Source of the DNA: Verrucomicrobiota bacterium
Lineage (GTDB): Bacteria > Verrucomicrobiota > Verrucomicrobiia > Limisphaerales > JADJPG01
Direction: 5' to 3'
Assembly (NCBI GenBank): GCA_016713365.1
Contig: JADJPG010000023.1
Coordinates: 41,140-105,139, forward strand
DNA length: 64,000 nucleotides
The position numbers and the translations under genes are program-made. Shown in pieces: positions 55,474 through 63,555 of the stretch; position 1 is the stretch's first letter, and each line of letters begins with the position of its first letter. The notes below the pieces were generated by a model. That model did not search any database, had not been told where the DNA came from, and saw only the letters and a program-made list of their open reading frames with translations.

Positions 55474-57609
55474 TCACGGAACGCGACGCACCAAAGGACC
55501 ACTCCAGCGCCCATCCAGCGAGGTCCGCGCTCGAAGTTTCTGACCCGGCTTCACTGCGACTGGCGCGGTGTATTCAACCGCCGTCGCAGAAACCTTCCCG
55601 CCCGGCGCGCGGGGATCGGAGCCGTCGAGCGTGTAGAAAACTTTCCCCTTGGACGCGGATAACCCAACCTTCCCGGCGTCGCGAAACTCAGCGCGCGGCA
55701 CGGGAGGAAACTGGCGCTCAATCCAGTCGAGCCGGTTCGACGTCCAGTCGCGCATCCACTTCACTTCGTCGGCATACGTGTCGCCGACAAACCAGTTCGG
55801 CGACACCGTGACGCCGAGAATTGGCCAGCGCTCGAAATTGCGCGCCTGCGCTTCGCTCAGCTCGGCAGCGATGCGGTCGATTCGGCCGAGAATGTTCGAG
55901 GAAGAGAATGTCGTCGCCCGCCATTCGCTCCAGCGATCGACGTAACGCTGACCGAAATCCGGATCCTCGAACAGCCGCCGGAACCACGAATACTCCTTGT
56001 CATCCAGCTGCGGCCAGAGCCAGCCCTCGGCCATAAAGCCCTGTTTGCCGTTGCAATTGCCAAAGCTGAGATTCCAGTCCCATAGCGGTCCCATGCGAAT
56101 CTTTCCGCCGCGATCCTTGTGGTAAAAGGTGCTAAAACGAAAGCCGTCCACGTTCTTCGTCACTTCAATGAGCAGGTGGTAGTCGATGAACGCATCAACA
56201 TCGATGAACGCCGCGTAGCCTTTTTCCGGATCGCGGAAGTTCTGACCATACAGCGCGGTTTCGCAGCGATTCACATAGTCCTTCAACCACGCGCGCTGGA
56301 CGGCGGTCAACTCGTCCGGCTCAGGATCAACGTAGTAAAACTTGTTCGTTCGCGTGCTGCGGAAATAGTCGAAATACTTTTCATCCTCGAAAACCTCCAC
56401 AATTTCCTCGTCGTCGTCCGAGCGAACCACCGAGCGCGAGGCCGGCAACGACTGACGCGCGGTGAGGAACCCGAGGCGATTCGTGACCACCATGTCGCGT
56501 GTGGATCGGGATGAGCGACTGCTGCTCGAAGAACTCGAAGTTGAGCGACCGCTGAACGCGGGTTGGAAGCCCGCCGGGTCCCCCGGGAAACCGCCCGGTC
56601 CGGTCGGAAAGCCGGTCTTGCTCATTGTCGACGATTGAAAGGCCGGTCCGCCAATCTGCATCGGCCCCACATCCCCGTCGCCATGGTCCTTCTTGAAGAT
56701 GTAGCCACCGGTCAGCGCCGGTTCCGCATTCTCGTCCGGGCCGAGGCCCGCAATGTTCACGCGGTTCTTTCCGCGCGCGACTTTCTCTTCGAACACATAG
56801 ACGCCCATGTAATCACGGCGACTGACCCGGCCGCCGGATTCGTTCAGGAACAACTCGACGAATCGCGTTCGCGGCGCCCAGCGCCCGATCTGATTGCTGA
56901 GGTCATACGCCAGCACATCGCGCAACAACGTCTTGTCCGGATACGGCGCGTAGAGCACCCAGTCGGATTCCTTGGGAAGGCCGAGCACTTGAAACTTCGC
57001 CATGTCATCCCGCGCGTCCACGGTCTTGAGCGTGTAAGAACGCTTCGGGTATCGAAGCGAGGCCCGGCCACGCAGATTGATCAACGCGCGGCCGTCGAAA
57101 TCCGCCGCGGTCTGCAGCGAGGTCCGTCCGTTTGCCGGCACCATGGTTCTCAACGACGCCATGATGCGGTCATCCTTCTCGATCTCGCGACCGAACGAGC
57201 TGACCACCACAACCGGAAGGTCGGACGTAAAATCGGTTACATCTGGATCGAGTAGGACGAAGCTCTGAACGGCGAGCGCACCAGGTGGCTTGCCCTGCGC
57301 GACCACCCGCGCGCGAACCATGGTGGAATTCGTCAGCGAAATCGGCGCGGAGTATCGGGCGGACGCCGCAGTCGGCTCCGATCCGTCCAATGTGAAATGC
57401 ACCACTGCGCCAGGTTCCTTCGCAGACAACTTCAGCACCACATCGTTGGTGAACACGCCGCCAGGCAGGGAGAATTCCGGAGCGGAAGGAACGTCGGCGG
57501 CGCGCGCGGCGATCGACAGGAGCATGGCGACCACCCACGCCATCGAACGTATGCATGACCCGAACCGACCCGTTCGGTCGACAATTCCAGAGCGCGATAT
57601 CCTTTTCAT
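55474..57609 (-). CDS. secreted CotH-family protein with chitobiase-type domain (second of two)
   Basis: 711 residues with a signal peptide. After it comes a CHB_HEX-type beta domain (SLPGGVFTNDVVLKLSAKEPGAVVHFTLDGSEP), also present in partial form at the C-terminus (FYTLDGSDPRAPGG). The central CotH domain shows RGRASLRYPKRSYTLK, VLYAPYPDKTLLRDVL, the ELFLNESGG...DYMGVYVFEEKV signature, and RMGPLWDWNLSFGNCNG with its Asp. A Ser/Arg/Gly-rich low-complexity insert sits near 340-385. Same family and opposite direction to the previous gene, so they may share a task at the surface. Confidence 0.85.
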   Translation of the reverse strand: MKRISRSGIVDRTGRFGSCIRSMAWVVAMLLSIAARAADVPSAPEFSLPGGVFTNDVVLKLSAKEPGAVVHFTLDGSEPTAASARYSAPISLTNSTMVRARVVAQGKPPGALAVQSFVLLDPDVTDFTSDLPVVVVSSFGREIEKDDRIMASLRTMVPANGRTSLQTAADFDGRALINLRGRASLRYPKRSYTLKTVDARDDMAKFQVLGLPKESDWVLYAPYPDKTLLRDVLAYDLSNQIGRWAPRTRFVELFLNESGGRVSRRDYMGVYVFEEKVARGKNRVNIAGLGPDENAEPALTGGYIFKKDHGDGDVGPMQIGGPAFQSSTMSKTGFPTGPGGFPGDPAGFQPAFSGRSTSSSSSSSRSSRSTRDMVVTNRLGFLTARQSLPASRSVVRSDDDEEIVEVFEDEKYFDYFRSTRTNKFYYVDPEPDELTAVQRAWLKDYVNRCETALYGQNFRDPEKGYAAFIDVDAFIDYHLLIEVTKNVDGFRFSTFYHKDRGGKIRMGPLWDWNLSFGNCNGKQGFMAEGWLWPQLDDKEYSWFRRLFEDPDFGQRYVDRWSEWRATTFSSSNILGRIDRIAAELSEAQARNFERWPILGVTVSPNWFVGDTYADEVKWMRDWTSNRLDWIERQFPPVPRAEFRDAGKVGLSASKGKVFYTLDGSDPRAPGGKVSATAVEYTAPVAVKPGQKLRARTSLDGRWSGPLVRRVP

Positions 57610-57770
57610 GCGGCTGATGCTCGGAGAATTCCGGACGCCTTACCCGTTGGCAATGGCAAACAACGACTTCATGACGGCATCGCCCGCCAGGCTCCTCGCC
57701 GCATTGGCCTGATGCTTCATTGCTCTCGCAAACAGCCGAAAGCCATGGAAGCTTTTGGTCCAACGATCAC

Positions 57771-58403
57771 ATGAGCGCTGCGGAATACTTGAAAGGCCCC
57801 TGCCAACACTGCGGCAACTCGCTGGAGTTTCCGGGCGATGGCCTCGGCCAATCCACCTCCTGCCCACACTGCGGCCAGACCACCGTCTTGCAGGCTGACG
57901 TCATCACTGCTGATGGCTCCGCGGAACCTCGACGCCGATCATCTGGCAAACTCATCGCGATCACGGTCCTGCTTCTGGCGATCGGCGGCGGAGCCATTGG
58001 CGTCTTCGTCTTTCGAAAGCCAACCGAGCGCGCGGGCGAAAACGAACCCCCACCGAAGATCGCGAGTTCACCCGAAGCCACGCTCCTCGTCTCGAACGTG
58101 CCGCCTCCCGTACGGAGTCTCACGCCAAAGTCCATCGACGACCTGAAGGCTGGTCCGATCACGTTTGAGAAGGCCAAGAACAGCAGCCTCGTTTACGCGG
58201 TCGGCACGCTGCGCAACCAGTCCGATCACCAGCGCTTCGGAGTGAACATCGAACTCGCCCTCACCGATGCGCGCGGCAACAAAGCCGGGACGGCCAAAGA
58301 TTATCGCGCCGTGCTCGAACCCCGTCAGGAGTGGCGGTTCCGAGCGCTCGTGCTGGATTCGAAAGCCACCGCCGCGACGGTCTCCAACATTCGCGAGGAG
58401 TAA
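57771..58403 (+). CDS. zinc-ribbon membrane protein
   Basis: 210 residues. A zinc ribbon with Cys11-x2-Cys14 and Cys31-x2-Cys34, a membrane helix at about 59-81 (LIAITVLLLAIGGGAIGVFVF), and an exported beta domain with SLVYAVGTLRNQSDHQRFGVNIELALTD, similar in outline to FxLYD domains. Topology implies the ribbon lies inside and the beta domain outside. Function unknown; the ribbon resembles zinc-ribbon motifs often seen at the start of PVC membrane proteins. Start ATG at 57771 follows a divergent 160-base promoter region shared with the CotH gene. Nudix gene follows after 2 bases. Confidence 0.75.
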   Translation: MSAAEYLKGPCQHCGNSLEFPGDGLGQSTSCPHCGQTTVLQADVITADGSAEPRRRSSGKLIAITVLLLAIGGGAIGVFVFRKPTERAGENEPPPKIASSPEATLLVSNVPPPVRSLTPKSIDDLKAGPITFEKAKNSSLVYAVGTLRNQSDHQRFGVNIELALTDARGNKAGTAKDYRAVLEPRQEWRFRALVLDSKATAATVSNIREE

Positions 58404-58405
58404 TC

Positions 58406-58879
58406 ATGCGTTCCCGAGTCAGCGCCGGATTGATTCTCTTTCGCCAACGCGACGGGCTCGAAGTCTTCATCGCGCATCCCGGCGGACCGCTCTTCGTTCA
58501 CAAGGACGACGGACACTGGAGCATTCCCAAGGGCGAAGTGGAGCCCGGCGAAGACTTGCTCGCCACCGCCATCCGCGAGTTTGAGGAGGAGGTCGGACTC
58601 GCAATCGATCCGCAGTCGAACTTCATTCCGCTCGGAACCATCCAGCAAAAAGGCGGAAAGATCGTCCACGCGTGGGGCGTGCAAGGCGACTGGGAAGAAT
58701 CGCGTGCCGTCCGCAGCAATACATTCACGATCGAATGGCCGCCTCACTCGGGAACCACGAAAGAGTTCCCCGAAGTGGACCGCGCCCAGTTCTTCCCCGT
58801 CGCCGAGGCGAAGCAGAAGCTCAAGCCGACCCAGGTTCCCTTGATCGAGCGACTGGAGGAAGCGCTCCGTCCTGCGTGA
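58406..58879 (+). CDS. NUDIX hydrolase
   Basis: 157 residues. The Nudix box GEVEPGEDLLATAIREFEEEVG is complete (GX5EX7REUXEEXGU), so hydrolysis of a nucleoside diphosphate-X substrate is expected; the family includes ADP-ribose, dGTP-type and dinucleotide-polyphosphate hydrolases. The opening SAGLILFRQRDGLEVFIAHPGG and the GPLFVHKDDGHWSIPKGEV are typical of Ap4A-type members. A GAGGAG ribosome site lies inside the end of the previous gene and the start is two bases beyond its stop. Confidence 0.93.
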   Translation: MRSRVSAGLILFRQRDGLEVFIAHPGGPLFVHKDDGHWSIPKGEVEPGEDLLATAIREFEEEVGLAIDPQSNFIPLGTIQQKGGKIVHAWGVQGDWEESRAVRSNTFTIEWPPHSGTTKEFPEVDRAQFFPVAEAKQKLKPTQVPLIERLEEALRPA

Positions 58880-58976
58880 ACCACTTGCCCACGCCACAGT
58901 CATCACGCATCGCGGCTCACGCGTCACAATCCACAACTTTCATTGACACTCCGTCCTCACTTCCCAAAGTCATCCC

Positions 58977-59912
58977 GTGACACGGATCTACGACCTCGCG
59001 ATGACGCACAAGCTGGACACGGATGATTACTTCATCCACCACATCCAGCGACTGTGCGCCGAGGCCCGGTTGAATTTCTTCCTCATCGAACCGGCGTGGG
59101 TGGAGCTATTCTACGAGCACCTCAAGAACGGCAAAGTCTGGCCGCGCGTGCTGCTCAACATGCACAGCGAACATCATCAGCCGGACGACATTTTCCATCG
59201 CCTCATTAATCTCGCAGCATCGAAGCACACCCAAGTCATCGACCCGCCGGATCGCGCCCGAGAAGCCTTCGACAAGGCGCGCCTCCATCCGCGGCTCGTG
59301 GGCGCTGGCATTCATGTTCCGTGGACCGCCGTCGTGTCCCGTGAACGTCCCGAAGGTTGGAGTCTCTCGGCTGAAGAACGCGAAGCACTCGGCACGCCCT
59401 TTGTCATCAAGCCCGCGATGGGTTACGGGCGGAAGGGACTCGTGATGGACGCCACCAGCGAAGCTGACATCGATCGCTCCATCGCCGCCTGGCCCGACGA
59501 AAATTATTTGTTCCAGCGCCGCATCGTCCCGCGCCAGCATCAGGACGCGCCGGTTTACTTCCGCGTCTACTTCGTCTTCGGCTCCGTCTGGCTTAGCTGG
59601 TGGAATTGCTTCACCGACCAGTATCGATTGGTGACCGACGCCGAGCGGTCCGAGCTCGGCCTCGATCGGTTGGAGGAAATCATCCGCTCCATCGCCGGGC
59701 TGACGGGAATGAATTTCTTCTCCAGCGAGGTCGCGCAAACCGAGGACGGCGAATTCGTCGTCATTGATTACGTGAACGACCAGTGCCATCTGCTCAGCCA
59801 GACCGCGCATCCGCAACTCGGCGTCCCGGACGAATTGATCCGCGCCATCGCCAGCAAACTTGTCGAGGCCGTCCAAGCGGCGATTCGCCATCCAGCGCCC
59901 ACCTCCGCATGA
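58977..59912 (+). CDS. ATP-grasp-like protein
   Basis: 311 residues. The ATP-grasp elements FVIKPAMGYGRKGLVMDA (Lys of the phosphate loop) and a later VVIDYVNDQCHL (metal-binding Asp/Asn) are clear; the N-terminal half (LDTDDYFIHHIQRLCAEARLNFFLIEPAWV) is the pre-ATP-grasp domain. Such ligases make amide or thioester bonds in peptide, cofactor or natural-product synthesis; the substrate is not known. GTG start; its last base pairs overlap the folP start (ATGA), so it may be linked to folate or to a product made with it. Confidence 0.8.
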   Translation: MTRIYDLAMTHKLDTDDYFIHHIQRLCAEARLNFFLIEPAWVELFYEHLKNGKVWPRVLLNMHSEHHQPDDIFHRLINLAASKHTQVIDPPDRAREAFDKARLHPRLVGAGIHVPWTAVVSRERPEGWSLSAEEREALGTPFVIKPAMGYGRKGLVMDATSEADIDRSIAAWPDENYLFQRRIVPRQHQDAPVYFRVYFVFGSVWLSWWNCFTDQYRLVTDAERSELGLDRLEEIIRSIAGLTGMNFFSSEVAQTEDGEFVVIDYVNDQCHLLSQTAHPQLGVPDELIRAIASKLVEAVQAAIRHPAPTSA

Positions 59913-60763
59913 TTTTCCGCGCACGGCAGTTCACGTTCACCTTTCCCCGGCCGGTTTTGCTCATGGGAATCGTGAACGTTACGCCGGATTCCTTTTCCGA
60001 TGGCGGCCAATACTTCGATTCCACGGCGGCCATCGAACACGCCCTCGCGCTCGTCCGTGAAGGCGCCGATATCATTGACGTAGGCGGAGAATCAACGCGG
60101 CCCAAGGCGGCGCCCGTCAGCGAGAGCGAAGAATTGCGGCGTGTGTTGCCCGTGATCGAAGCGCTCGCCGGCCAGGTAAGGATTCCCATCTCGATCGACA
60201 CCATGAAACCAGCCGTCGCCCGCGCTGCATTGCGCGCCGGAGCCAGCATCGTCAACGACGTCGCCGCCAATCGTGACGACGCCGAGATGTGGCAGGCGGT
60301 TGCCGGGACCCAGGCCGGCTACGTGGCCATGCACATGCAAGGCACGCCGCAGACGATGCAGACCGCGCCGACTTATCAGAACGTCACCGGCGAAGTGAAC
60401 GAGTTCTTCGCCAACCGTCTTGGGCGTCTCTCAGCCGCCGGAGTAACGCCGGACCAGGTCGTTCTCGATGTCGGCATCGGCTTCGGAAAGACCGTGGAGC
60501 ACAATTTGCAGTTGCTCACACAGCTGCGGAGTTTTACAAGATTGCACCGACCGCTGTTACTCGGCGTGTCGAGGAAATCGTTCATTCCAAAAGTCTCCGG
60601 GGACAGCGACACTGCCGATCGTCTCGGTGGTTCACTGGCCTGCGCCTGCTGGGGCGTCCAGCGTGGCATCAACATCGTCCGCACTCATGATGTTGCCGCC
60701 ACGCGACAAGCCCTGCGGTTGACCGAGGCTTTGGCGTCACGAAGAAGCGACGTGGAACAATAA
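59909..60763 (+). CDS. folP: dihydropteroate synthase
   Basis: 284 residues. MGIVNVTPDSFSDGG, DIIDVGGESTRP (pterin-binding Asp and the sulfonamide loop) and RKSFI near the end are diagnostic. It joins 6-hydroxymethyl-dihydropterin diphosphate with p-aminobenzoate in folate synthesis. ATG overlaps the stop of the ATP-grasp gene; the longer open frame (from 59783) lies inside that gene in another frame. Confidence 0.95.
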   Translation: MIFRARQFTFTFPRPVLLMGIVNVTPDSFSDGGQYFDSTAAIEHALALVREGADIIDVGGESTRPKAAPVSESEELRRVLPVIEALAGQVRIPISIDTMKPAVARAALRAGASIVNDVAANRDDAEMWQAVAGTQAGYVAMHMQGTPQTMQTAPTYQNVTGEVNEFFANRLGRLSAAGVTPDQVVLDVGIGFGKTVEHNLQLLTQLRSFTRLHRPLLLGVSRKSFIPKVSGDSDTADRLGGSLACACWGVQRGINIVRTHDVAATRQALRLTEALASRRSDVEQ

Positions 60764-60793
60764 CGATTCAGACCGATAGAAACTGAGCGCCAC

Positions 60794-60853
60794 ATGACGG
60801 ACGCACTGAAACAACCCATGCCGCCCGCCGGCTTGCCGAAGGATCGACGCTGA
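60794..60853 (+). CDS. possible 19-codon upstream ORF coupled to cdaA
   Basis: ATG at 60794 reads MTDALKQPMPPAGLPKDRR and stops at TGA, which overlaps the cdaA ATG (TGATG). The overlap arrangement suggests translational coupling or attenuation control of cdaA, but the peptide is Pro-rich, unconserved as far as I can judge and lacks a clear ribosome site, so it may be chance. Confidence 0.3.
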   Translation: MTDALKQPMPPAGLPKDRR

Positions 60854-61722
60854 TGCTCGAATTCGTTCAAGTCGTCTGGCGCCCCACCCTCGAGATCCTC
60901 CTGCTCGCGGTGGCCATCTACTACGTGTTCACGTTCGTGCGTGGAACCCGCGGCGCCGCGATCGTCACCGGCTTCCTGGCGATCATGCTGACGTTTTCGC
61001 TCGTCACCGCGCTGCTGGATCTCACAGTCCTTCGCTGGCTGCTCGGCAGCATCACCACCTTCTTCGTCGTCGCCATTCTGGTCATCTTCCAGCCAGAGAT
61101 TCGTCGCATGCTCGCGCAAGTCGGCAATCTCGAAGTGTTCGGCAACGTCCACGAGCAACGCGAAAACATCGAGGTCATCATCCAGACAGCCGAACGTCTC
61201 TCTGAAGTGCGCATCGGAGCGCTCCTCGCCATCGAGCTCAGCACGCCCCTGCATGACATGGTGGAATCGGGCGTGCCCGTGGATTGTGTCGCCACGCCGG
61301 AAATGCTCGAAACCATCTTCTTCCCGAACAACGCCATTCACGACGGCGGCGTGATCATCAAGGGCGATCGCATCACGCACGCGGCGTGCATCTTCCCGCT
61401 CACCCGCCGGCAGGATCTGAATAAATCCCTCGGCACCCGCCATCGCGCCGCGATTGGCCTGAGCGAGGAAACGGATGCCGTGATCGTCGCTGTTTCCGAA
61501 GAGACCGGCGCCGTCTCCTATGCTTACAAAGGGCAACTCACCCGCGGCGTTTCACTCGAGAACTTGCGTGCGTTCCTGAGCTCCATTCTGGTCGCGCCTG
61601 CGAAGCCCCGCACGCTCGTCGACTGGATCCGCGCCCGCAGCAACGCTCTCGGAGCCACCGAAAAACCGGCGCCGACCGCCGCCCCGGTGCCGGTGGCCAA
61701 GCAAACAGGAACGGAGGTCTGA
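60853..61722 (+). CDS. cdaA: diadenylate cyclase CdaA
   Basis: 289 residues. Three membrane helices at the N-terminus (residues about 8-85), then a DAC domain with DGGVIIKGDRI (DGA/DGG motif) and the RHR motif in GTRHRAAIGLSEETDAVIVAVSEETG. Both ATP-binding motifs look complete, so it should make cyclic di-AMP from two ATP. Its neighbours are a CdaR-like gene and glmM, the same order as in Firmicutes, where CdaR and GlmM control its activity. Confidence 0.94.
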   Translation: MLEFVQVVWRPTLEILLLAVAIYYVFTFVRGTRGAAIVTGFLAIMLTFSLVTALLDLTVLRWLLGSITTFFVVAILVIFQPEIRRMLAQVGNLEVFGNVHEQRENIEVIIQTAERLSEVRIGALLAIELSTPLHDMVESGVPVDCVATPEMLETIFFPNNAIHDGGVIIKGDRITHAACIFPLTRRQDLNKSLGTRHRAAIGLSEETDAVIVAVSEETGAVSYAYKGQLTRGVSLENLRAFLSSILVAPAKPRTLVDWIRARSNALGATEKPAPTAAPVPVAKQTGTEV

Positions 61723-61724
61723 CC

Positions 61725-62117
61725 ATGCCCTTGCGCTCCATCCTCGCCCATCACTTCTGGCTCAAGCTGCTCTCTCTGGTGCTGGCCTCGCTCATTTGGC
61801 TGACCGTGAAGGCCAATCTCGGCACCACTGGCGGCGACGCCACACGCACCTTCAACAACCGCCCCATCCTGCTCCTCACCGACAGCGCCGAGCACGTCGC
61901 CATGGTCTCCAGCCCGAACCTCGCAAATGTCACCGTGCGCGGACCGGCTTTACTGATTCAGGAAATGACCGATCAAGACGTGCATGTGTACGTGCGTTTG
62001 CATGATCGGAACCAGACCTCCGGCGAACTGCCGGTTCACGCCCACGTACCCTCCGGCGCCACGGTGGCCCTCGTCACACCCTTGACCGCCACCGTGAAGC
62101 CCGCAACAGCGCAGTAA
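61725..62117 (+). CDS. YbbR-domain CdaR-like protein
   Basis: 130 residues with an N-terminal membrane helix (HFWLKLLSLVLASLIWLTV) and one YbbR repeat (VTVRGPALLIQEMTDQDVHVYVRL). Firmicutes CdaR has three or four repeats; this copy has one, so it is a shortened relative. It probably sits outside the membrane and contacts CdaA. It starts two bases after the cdaA stop and ends 21 bases before glmM. Confidence 0.82.
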   Translation: MPLRSILAHHFWLKLLSLVLASLIWLTVKANLGTTGGDATRTFNNRPILLLTDSAEHVAMVSSPNLANVTVRGPALLIQEMTDQDVHVYVRLHDRNQTSGELPVHAHVPSGATVALVTPLTATVKPATAQ

Positions 62118-62138
62118 ATTCTCTCCAGGAAGTTTCGT

Positions 62139-63545
62139 ATGAAGGAAAACAAACCCACCTCCGCCCCGGCCCCCAAGAAAATCTTTGGCACGGACGGCGT
62201 GCGCGGCACCGCCAATGTTGAACCTGTCACGGCGGAAACGGCGTTGAAGCTTGGACGTGCCGCCGCCCACGTTTTCAAGAATCTTGACACCGAAGCCGCG
62301 CGGCCACGGTCGCCACAAGATCGTCATCGGCAAGGATACGCGGCTCTCCGGCTACATGCTTGAGAATGCCATCTCCTCCGGCATCCTCTCGATGGGCGTG
62401 GACGTGCTGTTCATTGGACCGTTGCCCACGCCCGGGGTGGCTTATGTGACGCGCAGTTTGCGCGCGGACGCCGGCATTGTCATCACCGCGTCGCACAATC
62501 CCTACGCCGACAATGGCATCAAATTCTTCCGCGCAGACGGCTACAAGCTCGACGACAAGATCGAAGCCAGCATTGAGAACCTCGTGTTCAGCGGCGAGAT
62601 TGAAAACATCCGCCCCACGGCCGAGGAGATCGGCAAGGCCGTCCGTATTGCCGATGCGCTGGGCCGTTACATTGAATTTGCCAAGGCCGGTTTCCCGCGT
62701 CGCATGACACTCGAAGGCATGCGTGTGATCGTGGATTGCGCGAATGGCGCCGCTTACAAAGCCACGCCCTGCGTCCTGCGCGAACTCGGCGCGGAAGTCA
62801 TCGTCGTTGGTGATACGCCCAACGGGAAGAACATCAACAAGGATTGCGGCTCGATGCACCCGCAGCACCTCTACCAGCTCGTGCGCGAATTCCGCGCCGA
62901 TGTCGGCATCGCCCACGACGGCGACGCCGACCGCGTGCTGATGTGCGACGAAACAGGCGGATTGGTTGACGGCGACGACATCATGGCCATCGCCGCGCTC
63001 GAAATGCTCGCGCAGGGCACGCTCCCGAACGAAACGCTGGTTTCCACCGTCATGAGCAACGCCGGCCTCGACGCCGCCATCAAGAGGCCGGCGGCAAAAT
63101 TATCCGCACCGACGTGGGCGACAAAAACGTGATAGATGAAATGCTGCGCGGCGGATTCAACTTTGGCGGCGAACAAAGCGGCCATCTGATTTTCCGCGAC
63201 CACAGCACCACGGGCGACGGCCTGGTGGCCGCTTTGCAGGTCTTGAGCACGATGAAATCGAAACAGGTGCCGCTTTCAAAGCTCGCCAAATGCTGGACGC
63301 GCTTTCCCCAACTGGTCACCAACGTGAAGGTGCGCGAGAAGACGCCGTTCGACAAACTGGACGGCATACTCAAGCTCGTGGAACAGGCCGAGGCCGAAGT
63401 GCAGCCTGCTGGTGGACGCGTGCTGCTGCGTTACTCCGGCACCGAGCCCAAGGCGCGCCTGCTCATCGAAGGACGCGACCAGGCCGTGCTCGACAGGTGG
63501 AGCAACCAAATCTGCGACGCCATCAAGCGGCAGGTTGGATCGTGA
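62139..63545 (+). CDS. glmM: phosphoglucosamine mutase, frameshifted twice
   Basis: The full GlmM sequence is present but in three frames. First part: IFGTDGVRGTAN. At about 62300-62303 one base is missing (EAAR to GHGRHKIVIGKDTRLSGYML). Middle part: VITASHNPYADNGIKFF (the phosphorylated Ser) and GIAHDGDADRVLM (metal motif). At about 63081-63085 another base is missing, moving to AGGKIIRTDVGDKNVIDEML and FNFGGEQSGH, then RYSGTEPKARLLIEG (phosphate-binding loop). All catalytic motifs are intact, and GlmM makes glucosamine-1-phosphate, an essential step for peptidoglycan and lipopolysaccharide. Two frame breaks in an essential gene strongly suggest assembly errors. Confidence 0.88.
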
Positions 63546-63555
63546 AACGACTTCG

